This document shows positions 25,709-35,102 of a stretch of 64,000 bases of DNA, piece after piece. The translations under genes and the position numbers were made by a program. Origin of the DNA: Rhodococcus sp. 14-2483-1-2. Its GTDB lineage: Bacteria > Actinomycetota > Actinomycetes > Mycobacteriales > Mycobacteriaceae. The DNA is taken from the NCBI RefSeq assembly GCF_002259405.1, contig NZ_NPFW01000023.1:124001-188000 (forward strand). Direction: 5' to 3'. Numbering within the stretch: position 1 is the stretch's first letter; every line of letters begins with the position of its first letter. The notes beneath the pieces were generated by a model. The model was not told the DNA's origin. It made no database searches and was given only the letters and a program-made list of their open reading frames with translations.

Positions 25709-26680
25709 ATGAAGCACACGATCAGACTCTCCACCATTGCCCTGACCCTGGCATTCGCCGCTGGGTGCGCAGCTTCACCCGCCGACGAAGTGCCGAACGA
25801 GACTCGAACCCGGACTGTCACACACGAATTGGGCGTCACCGAAGTACCGGTCGACCCAGAACGCATCGTGGCCACCGACGAGTACGCGGCAATGTCGCTG
25901 CTGGCAGTCGGGATCGTTCCCGACGTGGTGTTCACCGGATTCGGTTCCGCAATCGGCGGGACGGTCCTTCGCAACGCAGGCGCGCAGGTCATCGACGTGC
26001 CACCGGTCGGGGCACCTCCCACCGAGGAGATTCTGGCTGAGCAACCCGATCTCGTCGTCGGTAGCGATTACGGCGATCCTACTGTGTATGAGGCCATTTC
26101 GGACACCGTCGCGATGGTACCGATGCCCTACGCGAGTCCGTGGAAGGAATCGTTGGAATTCACCGCCACCATGTTCGACCGACACGATGAAGCCGCCCGT
26201 CTCCGAACAATGCTCGACACCGAGATCGATTCACTACGAAGCACAGTGACCACCGACCCAACCTCATTGTCGGTGTTGATGTACTCCTCGGACATACTTG
26301 CTGTTGCCACGGGGATCTCGCCGTCCTCATCCATGGCCGCGCGTGTCGGGATAACCGCGCCGACGCTGCAGACTGCCGCGTCGGCGGCACCGTGGACGGC
26401 ACTGTCGCCGGAGTTGTTACCAGAGCAGGCAGCGGACGTAGTCGTCGTGTTCGACGAGGGGGTGTATTCCGCCGACCGAGTCCGGGGCGTAACCGAATCC
26501 GCTGGCATCACCGGCAACGCCGTGAACGTCAACGGCGAGATGTGGTTCGCCAACCACCCCTTCGCCACCTACTGGCTGGTTCGTGACCTCCGTGCCCTCA
26601 TTGCCGGTGATACGTCGGACATAGGCACCGAGGACACCGCCGCCGATCGATACACGGATTTTCAGGCCGAACTCCGGTAG
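25709..26680 (+). CDS. Iron-siderophore-type substrate-binding lipoprotein
   Basis: A 323-residue secreted lipoprotein. The signal peptide ends in the lipobox AFAAGC with Cys20 as the lipidation site. The mature part has the FecB/FepB-like fold: TVTHELGVTEVPVDPERIVATDEYAAMSLLAVGIVPD is the classic opening, followed by EEILAEQPDLVVGS and a C-terminal lobe after a long helix. ATG at 25709 has AAGGAGAAC upstream; a longer frame to 25649 lacks a signal sequence. No FecCD-type permease follows, so it may feed the IrtA/B-like pair or an importer elsewhere. Confidence 0.86.
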   Translation: MKHTIRLSTIALTLAFAAGCAASPADEVPNETRTRTVTHELGVTEVPVDPERIVATDEYAAMSLLAVGIVPDVVFTGFGSAIGGTVLRNAGAQVIDVPPVGAPPTEEILAEQPDLVVGSDYGDPTVYEAISDTVAMVPMPYASPWKESLEFTATMFDRHDEAARLRTMLDTEIDSLRSTVTTDPTSLSVLMYSSDILAVATGISPSSSMAARVGITAPTLQTAASAAPWTALSPELLPEQAADVVVVFDEGVYSADRVRGVTESAGITGNAVNVNGEMWFANHPFATYWLVRDLRALIAGDTSDIGTEDTAADRYTDFQAELR

Positions 26681-26789
26681 ACGATTCAACTCGAGATGGG
26701 TGGAGTTCATGCCCTCGACGGGGCGCGGCCTCTATTACTCCGGTCAATGCATCGTAATGGTTAGGCCGCATCACCTAGAAGGGTAATGT

Positions 26790-27010
26790 GCTGCGACCAC
26801 AGAAAACCGCGTGTAGAAGCGCACCCACCCGGTACGTCAACGCCAGTTTGCCGTACTTGAGTGGCAAGTCCTCGCCACTGTTCGACACCATTGAGAGAGC
26901 GTCTACTACATTGCGGCCTTGATTTCTGCACATCGAACTTCGGAGGCCGACCACCACTTCTGTCCCGATTACCCCGATGGCCGTGCTGATCTCGTGGTTC
27001 CGAAATCACC
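26790..27010 (-). pseudogene. IS5-family transposase remnant
   Basis: Two minus-strand frames together give the C-terminal end of an IS5-type transposase. One frame has GGRPPKFDVQ, then SLNGVEQWRGLATQ. The other has GRNVVDALSM and KYGKLALTYRVGAL. These match the GGRPPAFD, RNVVERCFNRLKQWRGLATRYDK and YR blocks of the family. Frameshifts and base changes have destroyed it. The surrounding 26681-27190 contains no other recognisable feature. Confidence 0.6.
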
Positions 27011-27190
27011 GCCTCGAGCCGCCGCGACCGCAGCAGCACGCCGGGAATACTCCTTGACGCCGAGCGCCGCATCCGGGCGAGGACGCGCTAGTACCCACCC
27101 CTCCCGCTCGATCTGCAAGTGTGAGAACGAAATCGGGAACATCGGATTGTCACCCGCTTGTCCGGCACCGATGAGAACTCGAGCCCACCT

Positions 27191-27847
27191 TCACACCTTC
27201 ACGCTCAGTTCCATGCTGTCGTCGCGCTTGGATGGGAAGTTGAAGGTCACGTAACCGTGTGCCGGGTTCCGCACGTACTCGAGGTACGGGCCAGCGTCGG
27301 AATGACTGGCGTTGTCAGCGGCGATCAACGTCCCGACCGGCAGTCTCGCTTCCAGTACCTTCAATACTGGTTCGTATAATTCTTTCCACCCGTCGAGTAA
27401 CACGAATTCGACCGTTCCGTCCAACGCGTCCAACGTCTTGACTGCGTCGCCATTGAGGACCGTCACCAGATCCGAGACCCCTACTTCCTCGAAAGTCGCA
27501 CTCGCCGCGGCGACCTTGTGCGCGTTCATTTCGGTCGTCACGACCCGCCCGAATCCGTTGTCACGAACAGCAGCGGCGAGATGGAGCGTCGAGATGCCGA
27601 ATGATGTGCCGAATTCGACGACGGTGGCCGGCCGGGTCGCCCTGATCAGTGAGTACAACAATCTTCCAGCTTCGCGGTCGATCGGCATATACGCGTCGGC
27701 CGCACCGTCGGCGCGTTGCTGAGCTGTCAGTCGCTCGGCCGAGTCGCGTTTGCGTCTGTGGCCGGGACCGCTGCGCTGCGCTTCCGCTGCGGCATACAGA
27801 TCTTGCAACGTTGATGCGATGGGCCCGGAATCGAGTGAAGTAGGCAT
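27191..27847 (-). CDS. SAM-dependent O-methyltransferase
   Basis: This 218-residue class I methyltransferase is of the catechol/caffeoyl-CoA O-methyltransferase type. Motif I is VVEFGTSFGISTLHLAAAV, followed by the acidic residue in VVTTEMNAHKVAAA, then VLNGDAVKTLDALDGTVEFVLLDGWKELYEP, which carries the metal-binding/Asp region of the family, and AADNASHSDAG. A start at ATG 27847 (MPTSLDSG) fits homologues; an upstream ATG at 27901 is possible. It stands alone, between the IS5 remnant and the CdaR-like regulator. A diverged fragment of a paralogue lies at 8980-9203. Confidence 0.83.
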   Translation of the reverse strand: MPTSLDSGPIASTLQDLYAAAEAQRSGPGHRRKRDSAERLTAQQRADGAADAYMPIDREAGRLLYSLIRATRPATVVEFGTSFGISTLHLAAAVRDNGFGRVVTTEMNAHKVAAASATFEEVGVSDLVTVLNGDAVKTLDALDGTVEFVLLDGWKELYEPVLKVLEARLPVGTLIAADNASHSDAGPYLEYVRNPAHGYVTFNFPSKRDDSMELSVKV

Positions 27848-28213
27848 GCGGCCAGGGTAATCCACGAGTCTGACGGATCGGTGTCCGTCGCCTGTGAACA
27901 TGCTGGGAACCGCTGCGCGGTGTAAGAGGACCGGGCCGGCTTTGCGGCGGCGATGGTTTGAATCCTACCGTTTCCCACGCAGCATCTGGCGTCCACCGTA
28001 ATCGTGGTATTCGACTACCGTTGCGAGTCAACCTCAACCAACGCCGTTGGACCGAGTTGTGGGAAACAACGGAGCTCTTCGATCTCAACCATGGTCGGGC
28101 CGACCGCTCGCCCACACACACCACGCTGATGCAGCAGTCGCTGGCGCAGAGAACGCCGAATGAACGCTCTCAGGACTAGCTCGATCTACGATGCGCAGAG
28201 CTAGGATTGTTCG
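27848..28213. other. Intergenic region upstream of the CdaR-like regulator
   Basis: This 366-bp gap lies between divergent starts. No coding frame on either strand looks conserved, and no clear hairpin or palindrome stands out. It must contain promoters for the methyltransferase and the regulator. Confidence 0.4.
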
Positions 28214-29323
28214 ATGCACGAGGTCACAGCCAGCGAGCACCGATCGTTGCTGACTGCGGAGCTTGCGCAGCGGGTTGTCGATCAGGTGCGCCCCGTGGTG
28301 ACCTACAACGTTAACATCATGGACGACCGTGGGTTCATCATCGCGTCGGTCGACCCATCGCGTCTTGGACGTTTACACCACGGCGCAGTTCACGCTCTCG
28401 AACGCCGAGACACAGTCCACATCGATGCTCGCAGTGCCGAACCAGACACCCGTGCCGGAGTCAACGTCCCGCTCTTCATCGACGACATCCCGGTTGGGGT
28501 CGTCGGGGTAACCGGCACGCCATCCACCGTCGAACCTGTTGCGCGCGTGCTTGTTCTGACAGTCTCGCTACTAATTCGACAGGAACAGCACCTCGACGAT
28601 TCACGATGGCGGGAATCGGCCCTCAGAGACTTGCTGAATGCGCTGATAGTCGAGTCGACGGTCTCGGAGGGCCGGATGATGTCGAAGCTCCGCGACGTCG
28701 GCAAACCCCTGCGGCCACCGTGGACGGTGCTCGTCGCGCGCAGCGGTTCGAGCAGGCCCACGCAGGTATCGAGGCACCGCAACAGCGTGGTGGGAATCGA
28801 AAACGCCGTCGCGGTCGAGCGAGACGGGACGCTGTGGTTTCTTGTCGGATCGTCGAGCACGAGCACGCGCGCAGTGGTAATCGATCGATTGGCGGCGGCC
28901 GGTGCCTCAGTAGTAGCCGGGCGTGCGGGAGCGACGATGGCAGAACTGATCGTCGACGTGCAGAAACTGGATGTGTTGGTCCGCAACTACGTATCCGACA
29001 GCCGGGTACACGAGCTGTCGGAGTTCGACGTCGAAGTCCTGATCGGACGGCAACCCGATTTCATCACCATCGATTCGGTCCGCCGAATCGTTGAGCCTCT
29101 CACGAACACACTGCGTGAGACAGCCGGTGTGTTGATCGCCAACAATCTGTCGGTCGTCGCCTCTGCATCGCTTCTTCACACTCACCGGAACACCGTCGTG
29201 CAACGGCTCGGAAGGATCAAGGAACTGACGGGTTTGGACCTTCGGCTCTTCGAGGATGCAGTCGCGATGAAACTGGCACTCGCGTCGGCGAGGCAGCTCA
29301 CCACCGGTGACGTCGACGACTGA
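28214..29323 (+). CDS. CdaR-like regulator (sugar-diacid recognition plus PucR HTH)
   Basis: The 369-residue product opens with a sugar-diacid recognition domain (LTAELAQRVVDQVRPVVTYNVNIMDDRGFIIASVDPSRLGRLHHGA). It ends in a PucR-type helix-turn-helix (ASLLHTHRNTVVQRLGRIKELTGLDLRLFEDAVAMKLAL). CdaR of E. coli activates uptake and breakdown of glucarate, galactarate and glycerate. Here the glycerate kinase begins 95 bp downstream and a permease follows, so it is very likely the local activator responding to glycerate or a related acid. Confidence 0.88.
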   Translation: MHEVTASEHRSLLTAELAQRVVDQVRPVVTYNVNIMDDRGFIIASVDPSRLGRLHHGAVHALERRDTVHIDARSAEPDTRAGVNVPLFIDDIPVGVVGVTGTPSTVEPVARVLVLTVSLLIRQEQHLDDSRWRESALRDLLNALIVESTVSEGRMMSKLRDVGKPLRPPWTVLVARSGSSRPTQVSRHRNSVVGIENAVAVERDGTLWFLVGSSSTSTRAVVIDRLAAAGASVVAGRAGATMAELIVDVQKLDVLVRNYVSDSRVHELSEFDVEVLIGRQPDFITIDSVRRIVEPLTNTLRETAGVLIANNLSVVASASLLHTHRNTVVQRLGRIKELTGLDLRLFEDAVAMKLALASARQLTTGDVDD

Positions 29324-29418
29324 CTGGGCGCAACGCACAGAATAGCCCGCACATCGCGCCCTTTTTATGTATCGAATGGACATATATTACCGCCTTCGAT
29401 GTGACCTAGCCTACATTC

Positions 29419-30603
29419 ATGGATCAGAGCAGAAGCAGGATCGTGGTCGCACCGGACTCCTTCAAAGGAACCAGGTCGGCTACCGAGATAGCAGCCGCCA
29501 TGGCTGCGGGCGTTCGCGATGCGCTCGGCTCGGCGGTGACAGTCATCGAATGCCCGCTGGCCGACGGCGGTGAAGGCACTCTGGACGCGCTTGCCGCGTC
29601 ACTGGATGCCGAGGTCATCGAAGTTCGTACGCTCGACGCGATCGGACGGCCGCGCCGGGCACGAGTGGCAAAGTCCTCCGACGGAAAGATCGGGATCATC
29701 GAAGCCGCCGAAGCCAACGGCCTCCCACACGTATGCGACGTCGACCTGCAACCGATGCGCGCCGACAGTTACGGCGTCGGGTTGCTCGCACGATATCTTC
29801 TCGACGACGGCGTCTCGGAAATCCTTTTGTGCATCGGAGGAAGCGCGAGCAACGACGGCGGCACCGGGTTCCTGTCCGCCCTCGGCGCGCGGTTCCTGGA
29901 CGCGGAGAACAACGAGGTTGCCCTCGGCGCGGCCGGGCTGGCCGACATCGATTCGGTGGACTTATCGGCGCTCCACCCTCGCGTCGCGGAGGTCACCATC
30001 GTCGTCGCACTCGACGTCGACAACCCGCTCCTCGGCCCCGAGGGCGCTGCTGCGGTGTTCGGCCCACAGAAGGGCGCAGGCGCAGAAGAGGTCGCAGCGA
30101 TCGATGCCGGGATCGAGCACCTCGCTGCAATTCTGCACGCCGAGACCGGCACCGATGTGACGGCGATCCCCGGTGCCGGGGCGGCGGGTGGCCTACCCGC
30201 CTGCCTCGTCCCCCTTCTCGGCGCAGTACTGATGCCGGGTTCCGACATGGTCATGCGTGCAATAGGATTCGCCGACCTGTGTTCGGACGCCGTCCTCGTC
30301 CTGACAGGGGAAGGTTCCTTCGATTCGCAATCGTTACGAGGAAAAGTGGTCGCAGGCGTGCGGCGGGCAACCCCCGCAGACTGCCCGGTGGTCGTCATAG
30401 CCGGACGAGTCGCGCTCAGTCCGCAGCAGACCCGCGAGGCTGGAATTTCCGCAGCTCTGTCCATTGCGCCAGGACCCGCTCGATTCGATGAACTCTCCAT
30501 CAGCACAACCGAACTCGTCCGCAACACCGCAGCTCATGTCGCGAGCATGTACGCCGCGTTCGCCGGGGTGCCCACCACCTCTGCTACGCAGATCGCCTCC
30601 TGA
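29419..30603 (+). CDS. glxK: Glycerate 2-kinase
   Basis: The enzyme phosphorylates D-glycerate with ATP to 2-phosphoglycerate, feeding glycolysis. The 394-residue product has the class II glycerate kinase opening IVVAPDSFKGTRSATEIAAAMAAGV, the ADGGEGTLDAL block, CIGGSASNDGGTGFLSALG, GPQKGAG and a C-terminal LTGEGSFDSQSLRGKV block; all are family hallmarks. The ATG at 29419 has little leader or ribosome-binding site, suggesting weak or leaderless initiation. It lies between the CdaR-like regulator and an LctP-type permease. Confidence 0.93.
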   Translation: MDQSRSRIVVAPDSFKGTRSATEIAAAMAAGVRDALGSAVTVIECPLADGGEGTLDALAASLDAEVIEVRTLDAIGRPRRARVAKSSDGKIGIIEAAEANGLPHVCDVDLQPMRADSYGVGLLARYLLDDGVSEILLCIGGSASNDGGTGFLSALGARFLDAENNEVALGAAGLADIDSVDLSALHPRVAEVTIVVALDVDNPLLGPEGAAAVFGPQKGAGAEEVAAIDAGIEHLAAILHAETGTDVTAIPGAGAAGGLPACLVPLLGAVLMPGSDMVMRAIGFADLCSDAVLVLTGEGSFDSQSLRGKVVAGVRRATPADCPVVVIAGRVALSPQQTREAGISAALSIAPGPARFDELSISTTELVRNTAAHVASMYAAFAGVPTTSATQIAS

Positions 30604-30629
30604 ATTCACAGACCTCGAAAAGAGAACCG

Positions 30630-32333
30630 ATGTTTCAACAAATCAGCGCACCCATCGTGGGATCACTGGCGCTGTCCGCGCTCTGCGCCGCCATCCCACT
30701 GGCCCTGCTGTTCGTTCTTCTCGGAGCATTCCGGGTCAAAGCCCACAAGTCCGCCCTCGCTGGCCTCGCCAGCGCCTTGGTACTGGCCGTTACCGTCTGG
30801 AAAATGCCGGTGGGACAGGCGTTGAGCTCCGCGGCAGCCGGCGTCGTCTACGGGTTGATACCGATCCTGTGGATTCTCGTCACAGCCTTGTGGATCTACC
30901 GAATCACTGTAGCGACACCGTGGTTCGGCATACTGGGAACCACCATTCGGTCGGTATCGAGCGATCTGCGAATCCTCGCCATCCTGATTGCCTTCTGCTT
31001 CGGCGCGCTACTCGAATCACTCGCAGGTTTCGGTGCGCCGGTTGCCATCACCGCAGCAATGATGATGGCCGCAGGAATGAAGCCGATGAAGGCAGCGGTG
31101 GTGTGCCTGCTGGCGAACACGGCACCGGTTGCATTCGGTTCCATGGGCACGCCGGTCATCGCACTCAACGGAGTCACGGGAATCCCGCTGCAGGAGCTTT
31201 CCAGCATGGCCGGACGCCAGACCCCACTCATCGCGCTCATCGTGCCCCTCCTACTCGTCTTGCTGGTGGACGGACGCCGCGGACTCTCACAGACATGGCC
31301 CGTCGCACTCATGGCGGGATTCGTCTTCGGTCTCATGCAATTTCTCACCTCGAACTACATCGCAGTAGAGCTCACCGACGTGACCGCGTCGGTCGCGACA
31401 GTCGCTGCTGTACTGGTGATGCTCCGCTTCTGGAAACCCCGCGAGATCATCTCGGGTGACACGTCCGCCGACCCCGCCGACCCCGCAGACACGACGCCCG
31501 CGCACGAAGACGATGTGACATCGAGAGCGGAGGCGGGTCCCACCGTCGTCACCCAGCCCACACGAGATATTGCCGCCGGGACACGCCCGCCGCTGCCACA
31601 GGTGTCGATGTCGATAGCTCCGTATCTGGTGGTGATGGCTGTCTTCTCGCTTGCTCAGATCCCGTCGATCAAGACCTGGCTCGGTGAAATCGGCAGCATC
31701 ACCTTCCAATGGCCGGGACTGAACGTCACGGATGCCGACGGCACACCGGTCGCGGCGCAGAAGTTCAAACTCGACCACCTCAAGGCAACAGGAACACTGC
31801 TTCTGCTGTCCGGAATGATCACAATGGCGATCTATCGAATGAAACCGCTTGCGGGGCTGCGAATCTTCGCCGGCACCGTCGTCCAGTTGAAATGGACAAT
31901 CGTCACCGTGACCTCGGTGTTGGCCCTGTCCTTCGTGATGAACTTGTCCGGGCTCACCACGACACTCGGCCTCGCGTTGGCTTCGACAGGAGTGCTCTTC
32001 GCAGTATTGTCCCCTGTCATCGGATGGATCGGCGTTGCGCTGACCGGATCCGACACGTCGTCGAACTCACTGTTCGGACACCTGCAGGTCACAGCAGCCG
32101 AACAGACCGGCCTGTCGCCGACCTTGATGGCGGCCTCCAACTCCTCCGCAGGCGTCATGGGCAAGATGCTCTCGCTTCAGAACCTCGCCGTTGCATCTGC
32201 AGCGGTAGGAATTGACGGAGCCGAGAGCAACCTGTTCCGAAAGCTACTTCCATGGAGCCTCGGGTTGCTCGCACTCATCACCGTCCTCATCGTCCTCCAA
32301 GCGACACCGGTTCTGGGCTGGATGGTCCCCTAG
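30630..32333 (+). CDS. LctP-family organic acid permease
   Basis: A 567-residue membrane protein with about 13 helices, in the lactate/glycolate permease family. Recognisable blocks are FCFGALLESLAGFGAPVAITAAMM, NTAPVAFGSMGTPVIAL, and near the end GSDTSSNSLFGHLQV and ASNSSAGVMGKMLSLQNL. A charged cytoplasmic loop (about residues 275-320) carries Asp/Pro repeats. The start follows the glycerate kinase by 26 bp. In this setting glycerate is the likely substrate, though the family normally moves lactate and glycolate with protons. Confidence 0.88.
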   Translation: MFQQISAPIVGSLALSALCAAIPLALLFVLLGAFRVKAHKSALAGLASALVLAVTVWKMPVGQALSSAAAGVVYGLIPILWILVTALWIYRITVATPWFGILGTTIRSVSSDLRILAILIAFCFGALLESLAGFGAPVAITAAMMMAAGMKPMKAAVVCLLANTAPVAFGSMGTPVIALNGVTGIPLQELSSMAGRQTPLIALIVPLLLVLLVDGRRGLSQTWPVALMAGFVFGLMQFLTSNYIAVELTDVTASVATVAAVLVMLRFWKPREIISGDTSADPADPADTTPAHEDDVTSRAEAGPTVVTQPTRDIAAGTRPPLPQVSMSIAPYLVVMAVFSLAQIPSIKTWLGEIGSITFQWPGLNVTDADGTPVAAQKFKLDHLKATGTLLLLSGMITMAIYRMKPLAGLRIFAGTVVQLKWTIVTVTSVLALSFVMNLSGLTTTLGLALASTGVLFAVLSPVIGWIGVALTGSDTSSNSLFGHLQVTAAEQTGLSPTLMAASNSSAGVMGKMLSLQNLAVASAAVGIDGAESNLFRKLLPWSLGLLALITVLIVLQATPVLGWMVP

Positions 32334-32342
32334 ATCCTCGTC

Positions 32343-32372
32343 AGGGCCGTGCGTCGAAGGACGCACGGCCCT
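32343..32372 (+). terminator. Strong hairpin terminator after the glycerate operon
   Basis: Perfect 13-bp arms, AGGGCCGTGCGTC (32343-32355) and GACGCACGGCCCT (32360-32372), enclose a GAAG loop. It starts 10 bp after the permease stop and also lies downstream of the convergent MerR gene (stop at 32461). Confidence 0.85.
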
Positions 32373-32460
32373 CCCCCTCCACACACCGACGTCTCATGGA
32401 GAGCAGTCGGGACCCAAATTCCTTACAATTACCCATAGGGCCTCATCTGGACATCGAAGA

Positions 32461-33213
32461 TCAGGCCGATGTGCGGTCCGATCTCGGTGTCTTGTCGATC
32501 GCCGCCTCCAGGTACTCACCGAGCTGCTCGCGCAAATTTGCGTCCAGGGTGCGCTCGAGGGTCGCGTGCACGGACTCGACGCTCAGGGCGCGCATGATCT
32601 CGAGCATGTGGATCGTTTTCCCCACGTCCTGCCCCTGCGGGATCCATCCCTCGCCGTGCCGGTCGACAATATGACTCTTGACAGCGGCAATCATCGTCTT
32701 TGCAATGGTGTTCACCGCTGAATGGACATGCTCGTGGATGTCGAGGAGTGCGGCGATATCGAAGCCGTATTCGGATAGGGAGGCGAATCCCCTCAGCAGT
32801 TTCGGATCGGTGAAAGTGCATTCGTCGCCTTCGACCCGCGCAAGCCCGAATTCCACCAGACGCTGCAGCTGGGCCGAACTTCCGATCGTCGATTCGGCCT
32901 CGGTGAACGAAATAGTGACCGTATCGTCCGGGGCCGACCACGGCTCGGTGAGGGCACGTTGCAAACCCAGCACGTCGGTGAGGTCCTTGCCGCTCTCCCA
33001 TCCATCGATGAAATCTGCGATGTGGGCTGTGGTGAAGCCGCGCTGAAGAAGTACGCCGATCAGGCGCAGGCGGGTCAGATGAGAATCGTCGTAGATCACG
33101 ACCCGCCCCCGCTTCTGCGGGGGCGGGAGCAGTCCTCGGTCGCGGTAGACCCTCACGTTGCGTGCGGTCGTCTTTGCAGCGTGGGCGAGTTCGTCGATCC
33201 GATACTCCGCCAT
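32461..33213 (-). CDS. MerR-family regulator
   Basis: The 250-residue product has a MerR DNA-binding domain at the N-terminus (YRIDELAHAAKTTARNVRVYRDRGLLPPPQKRGRVVIYDDSHLTRLRLIGVLLQRGFTTAHIADFI) and a longer C-terminal helical region of unknown ligand. No cysteine cluster for metal sensing is present. It is the last gene of the hydrolase-SDR-diiron-monooxygenase operon, 46 bp after the monooxygenase, and probably regulates it. The effector may be a lipid-like or cyclic ketone substrate, by analogy with the position of regulators near such operons. Confidence 0.82.
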   Translation of the reverse strand: MAEYRIDELAHAAKTTARNVRVYRDRGLLPPPQKRGRVVIYDDSHLTRLRLIGVLLQRGFTTAHIADFIDGWESGKDLTDVLGLQRALTEPWSAPDDTVTISFTEAESTIGSSAQLQRLVEFGLARVEGDECTFTDPKLLRGFASLSEYGFDIAALLDIHEHVHSAVNTIAKTMIAAVKSHIVDRHGEGWIPQGQDVGKTIHMLEIMRALSVESVHATLERTLDANLREQLGEYLEAAIDKTPRSDRTSA

Positions 33214-33259
33214 CGGTCCACTCCCTTCGCCTGCCGTTGCCCCAACCCTAATGCTTCGA

Positions 33260-34768
33260 TCAAACCGAATCGGTCACCAGACTGATATGGGATCCTGTTG
33301 GCACGTTGGCAGCGGTCACCGAATAGTCCGGCAGTTCGACCGTATCGAGCTGTTTGATGTACTGCGTCGCGAAGCCGGGATACATGGTGGCGTTGAACCC
33401 GTCCTCGGTGAGATACCAGCTTGAACAGCCGGAGTTCCATGTCGTCTTGGTCAGCCGCTTCTGTAGCTCGACGTTGTAGTCCGCCTGCACTTGTGCTCGA
33501 ACATCGAGCACGAAGTTCTGATTGACCGCCGTGGCGATGGCGTCGACGATGTAGTCGATTTGCGCCTCCATGTAGACCAGTGCCGAGCTGTGGCCGGGGC
33601 CGGAGTTCGGACCGAACGTGAAGTACATGTTCGGATACCCCGAGACCGCCACCGACTTGTAGGCATACGCGCCCTTGCTCCATTCCTCTGCCAGAACGCG
33701 TCCGTCACGGCCGGTGATGGGAATAGGGGTGCCCGCCTTGGAGACGTCGAATCCGGTCGCGAACACGATTGCGTCGAATTGGTGCTCGATTCCCTCGACC
33801 GTACGGATCCCCTTCTGCGAGATGCGTGCGATGGGCCACGTGACCAGAGTGCAGTTGTCTTTCTGCAACGCTGGGTAGTACGCACTGGTCATGAGCAGTC
33901 TCTTGCATCCGGCTCTGAACTCGGGTGTGAGCTGACGACGCAACCACGGGTCCTTGACTTGTGCGCGTAGGTGCAATTTGGATACGCCTTCGACCACGCG
34001 GGTCAGCGGCGATTTCCACACCACGCCGAGTGCGACTGACTCGTGCCCCCAGAACCAGGCTTTGCGGGCCAGTGACTGTGTGAACGGTAGACGCCGGTAC
34101 ATCTCACGAGTTGCGTTGCGTGTGCTGAAATTGGTTCGCGGAAGCACCCACCCTGGTGTGCGCTGGAAGACCTTCACCGAGTCCGCTACTTTCACCAACT
34201 CGGGCACGATCTGCACTCCGCTCGCGCCGGTCCCGACGACCGCCACCTTTTTCCCGGCGAAGTCGTAGTCGTGGTTCCAGCGGGCGCTGTGAATCTTTTC
34301 GCCCTCGAACGACTCGATACCGGGGATTTTCGGCAGACTGACATTCGCGAGGGGGCCTGATGCCATGACGACGCTGCGAGCGAACACCGGTTCGCGGTCG
34401 TCGATCGTGATCTCCCACAGCGATGAATCCTCGTGCCAGGTCAGATCCGCAACGTTGTGCCCGAAGCGGAAGTAGCCCGTCAACTCGAACCTGTCGATCA
34501 TCGAGTCGACGTACCCGAGGATCTCTTCACTGCCGGAGTAGGTGTGCGACCAGTCCGGATTCGGCGCGAAACTGTAGGAGTAGAGCCGCGATGGGATGTC
34601 GCACGCTGCACCGGGATACGTGTTGTCGCGCCACGTTCCGCCGGGCCTGGTGCCTCGTTCGAGAATGACGAAGTCGCGAATACTTCGCTGGGTCAACCGG
34701 ACAGCGGCACCGATACCAGCGAACCCGCCGCCGATCACCGCGACGGAGACCACGTCACGCCCGCTCAT
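33260..34768 (-). CDS. Flavin-containing (Baeyer-Villiger-type) monooxygenase
   Basis: The product is 502 residues long. The FAD-binding GGGFAGIG (13-20) is followed by RPGGTW. The Baeyer-Villiger fingerprint FEGEKIHSARWN (154-165) ends in Asn where Pro or Asp is usual, and the NADPH-binding GTGASG is at 179-184. The family converts ketones to esters, or hydroxylates alkyl groups (MymA, AlmA and EthA relatives). The start overlaps the diiron gene stop by four bases. The order with an SDR and an esterase resembles the mycobacterial mymA operon. The first 143 codons are repeated at 9206-9635. Confidence 0.87.
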   Translation of the reverse strand: MSGRDVVSVAVIGGGFAGIGAAVRLTQRSIRDFVILERGTRPGGTWRDNTYPGAACDIPSRLYSYSFAPNPDWSHTYSGSEEILGYVDSMIDRFELTGYFRFGHNVADLTWHEDSSLWEITIDDREPVFARSVVMASGPLANVSLPKIPGIESFEGEKIHSARWNHDYDFAGKKVAVVGTGASGVQIVPELVKVADSVKVFQRTPGWVLPRTNFSTRNATREMYRRLPFTQSLARKAWFWGHESVALGVVWKSPLTRVVEGVSKLHLRAQVKDPWLRRQLTPEFRAGCKRLLMTSAYYPALQKDNCTLVTWPIARISQKGIRTVEGIEHQFDAIVFATGFDVSKAGTPIPITGRDGRVLAEEWSKGAYAYKSVAVSGYPNMYFTFGPNSGPGHSSALVYMEAQIDYIVDAIATAVNQNFVLDVRAQVQADYNVELQKRLTKTTWNSGCSSWYLTEDGFNATMYPGFATQYIKQLDTVELPDYSVTAANVPTGSHISLVTDSV

Positions 34769-35102
34769 GCGACGGGCTCGTAGGTCAGTTCCTTCGACCA
34801 GGTGGGCTGAGCCCGGAGCAGGCGTTTGGGGTACTTGGCTGTCATGACGACCATTGCGTCTGCAAGGCGGTGGTACGGATGGGCGCGATCGATGACGACC
34901 GATCCGTGCCAGCTGATGAAGCGGTACATGGGTAGGCGTTTGGGGAAGGGTGTGCGCTCACCGACCTTCTTGAATCGCTTCATGGCGGTGTAGAGACGTT
35001 CCTCGTCCACGCCCATCTCGACGATGTTGTCGCGCATCTTGTTCAGCAGCGGAATGTAGCGCAGAGTGCCGATGATCAACGACGGGCGCGCCCACGCGCC
35101 GA
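34331..35102. repeat. Direct repeat copy B (772 bp), partner of 9198-9969
   Basis: This is the source copy. It spans the first 143 codons of the monooxygenase and the last 112 codons of the diiron gene, inside an uninterrupted operon. The two copies flank 24.4 kb in direct orientation, so recombination between them would delete everything from 9970 to 34330. Confidence 0.9.
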
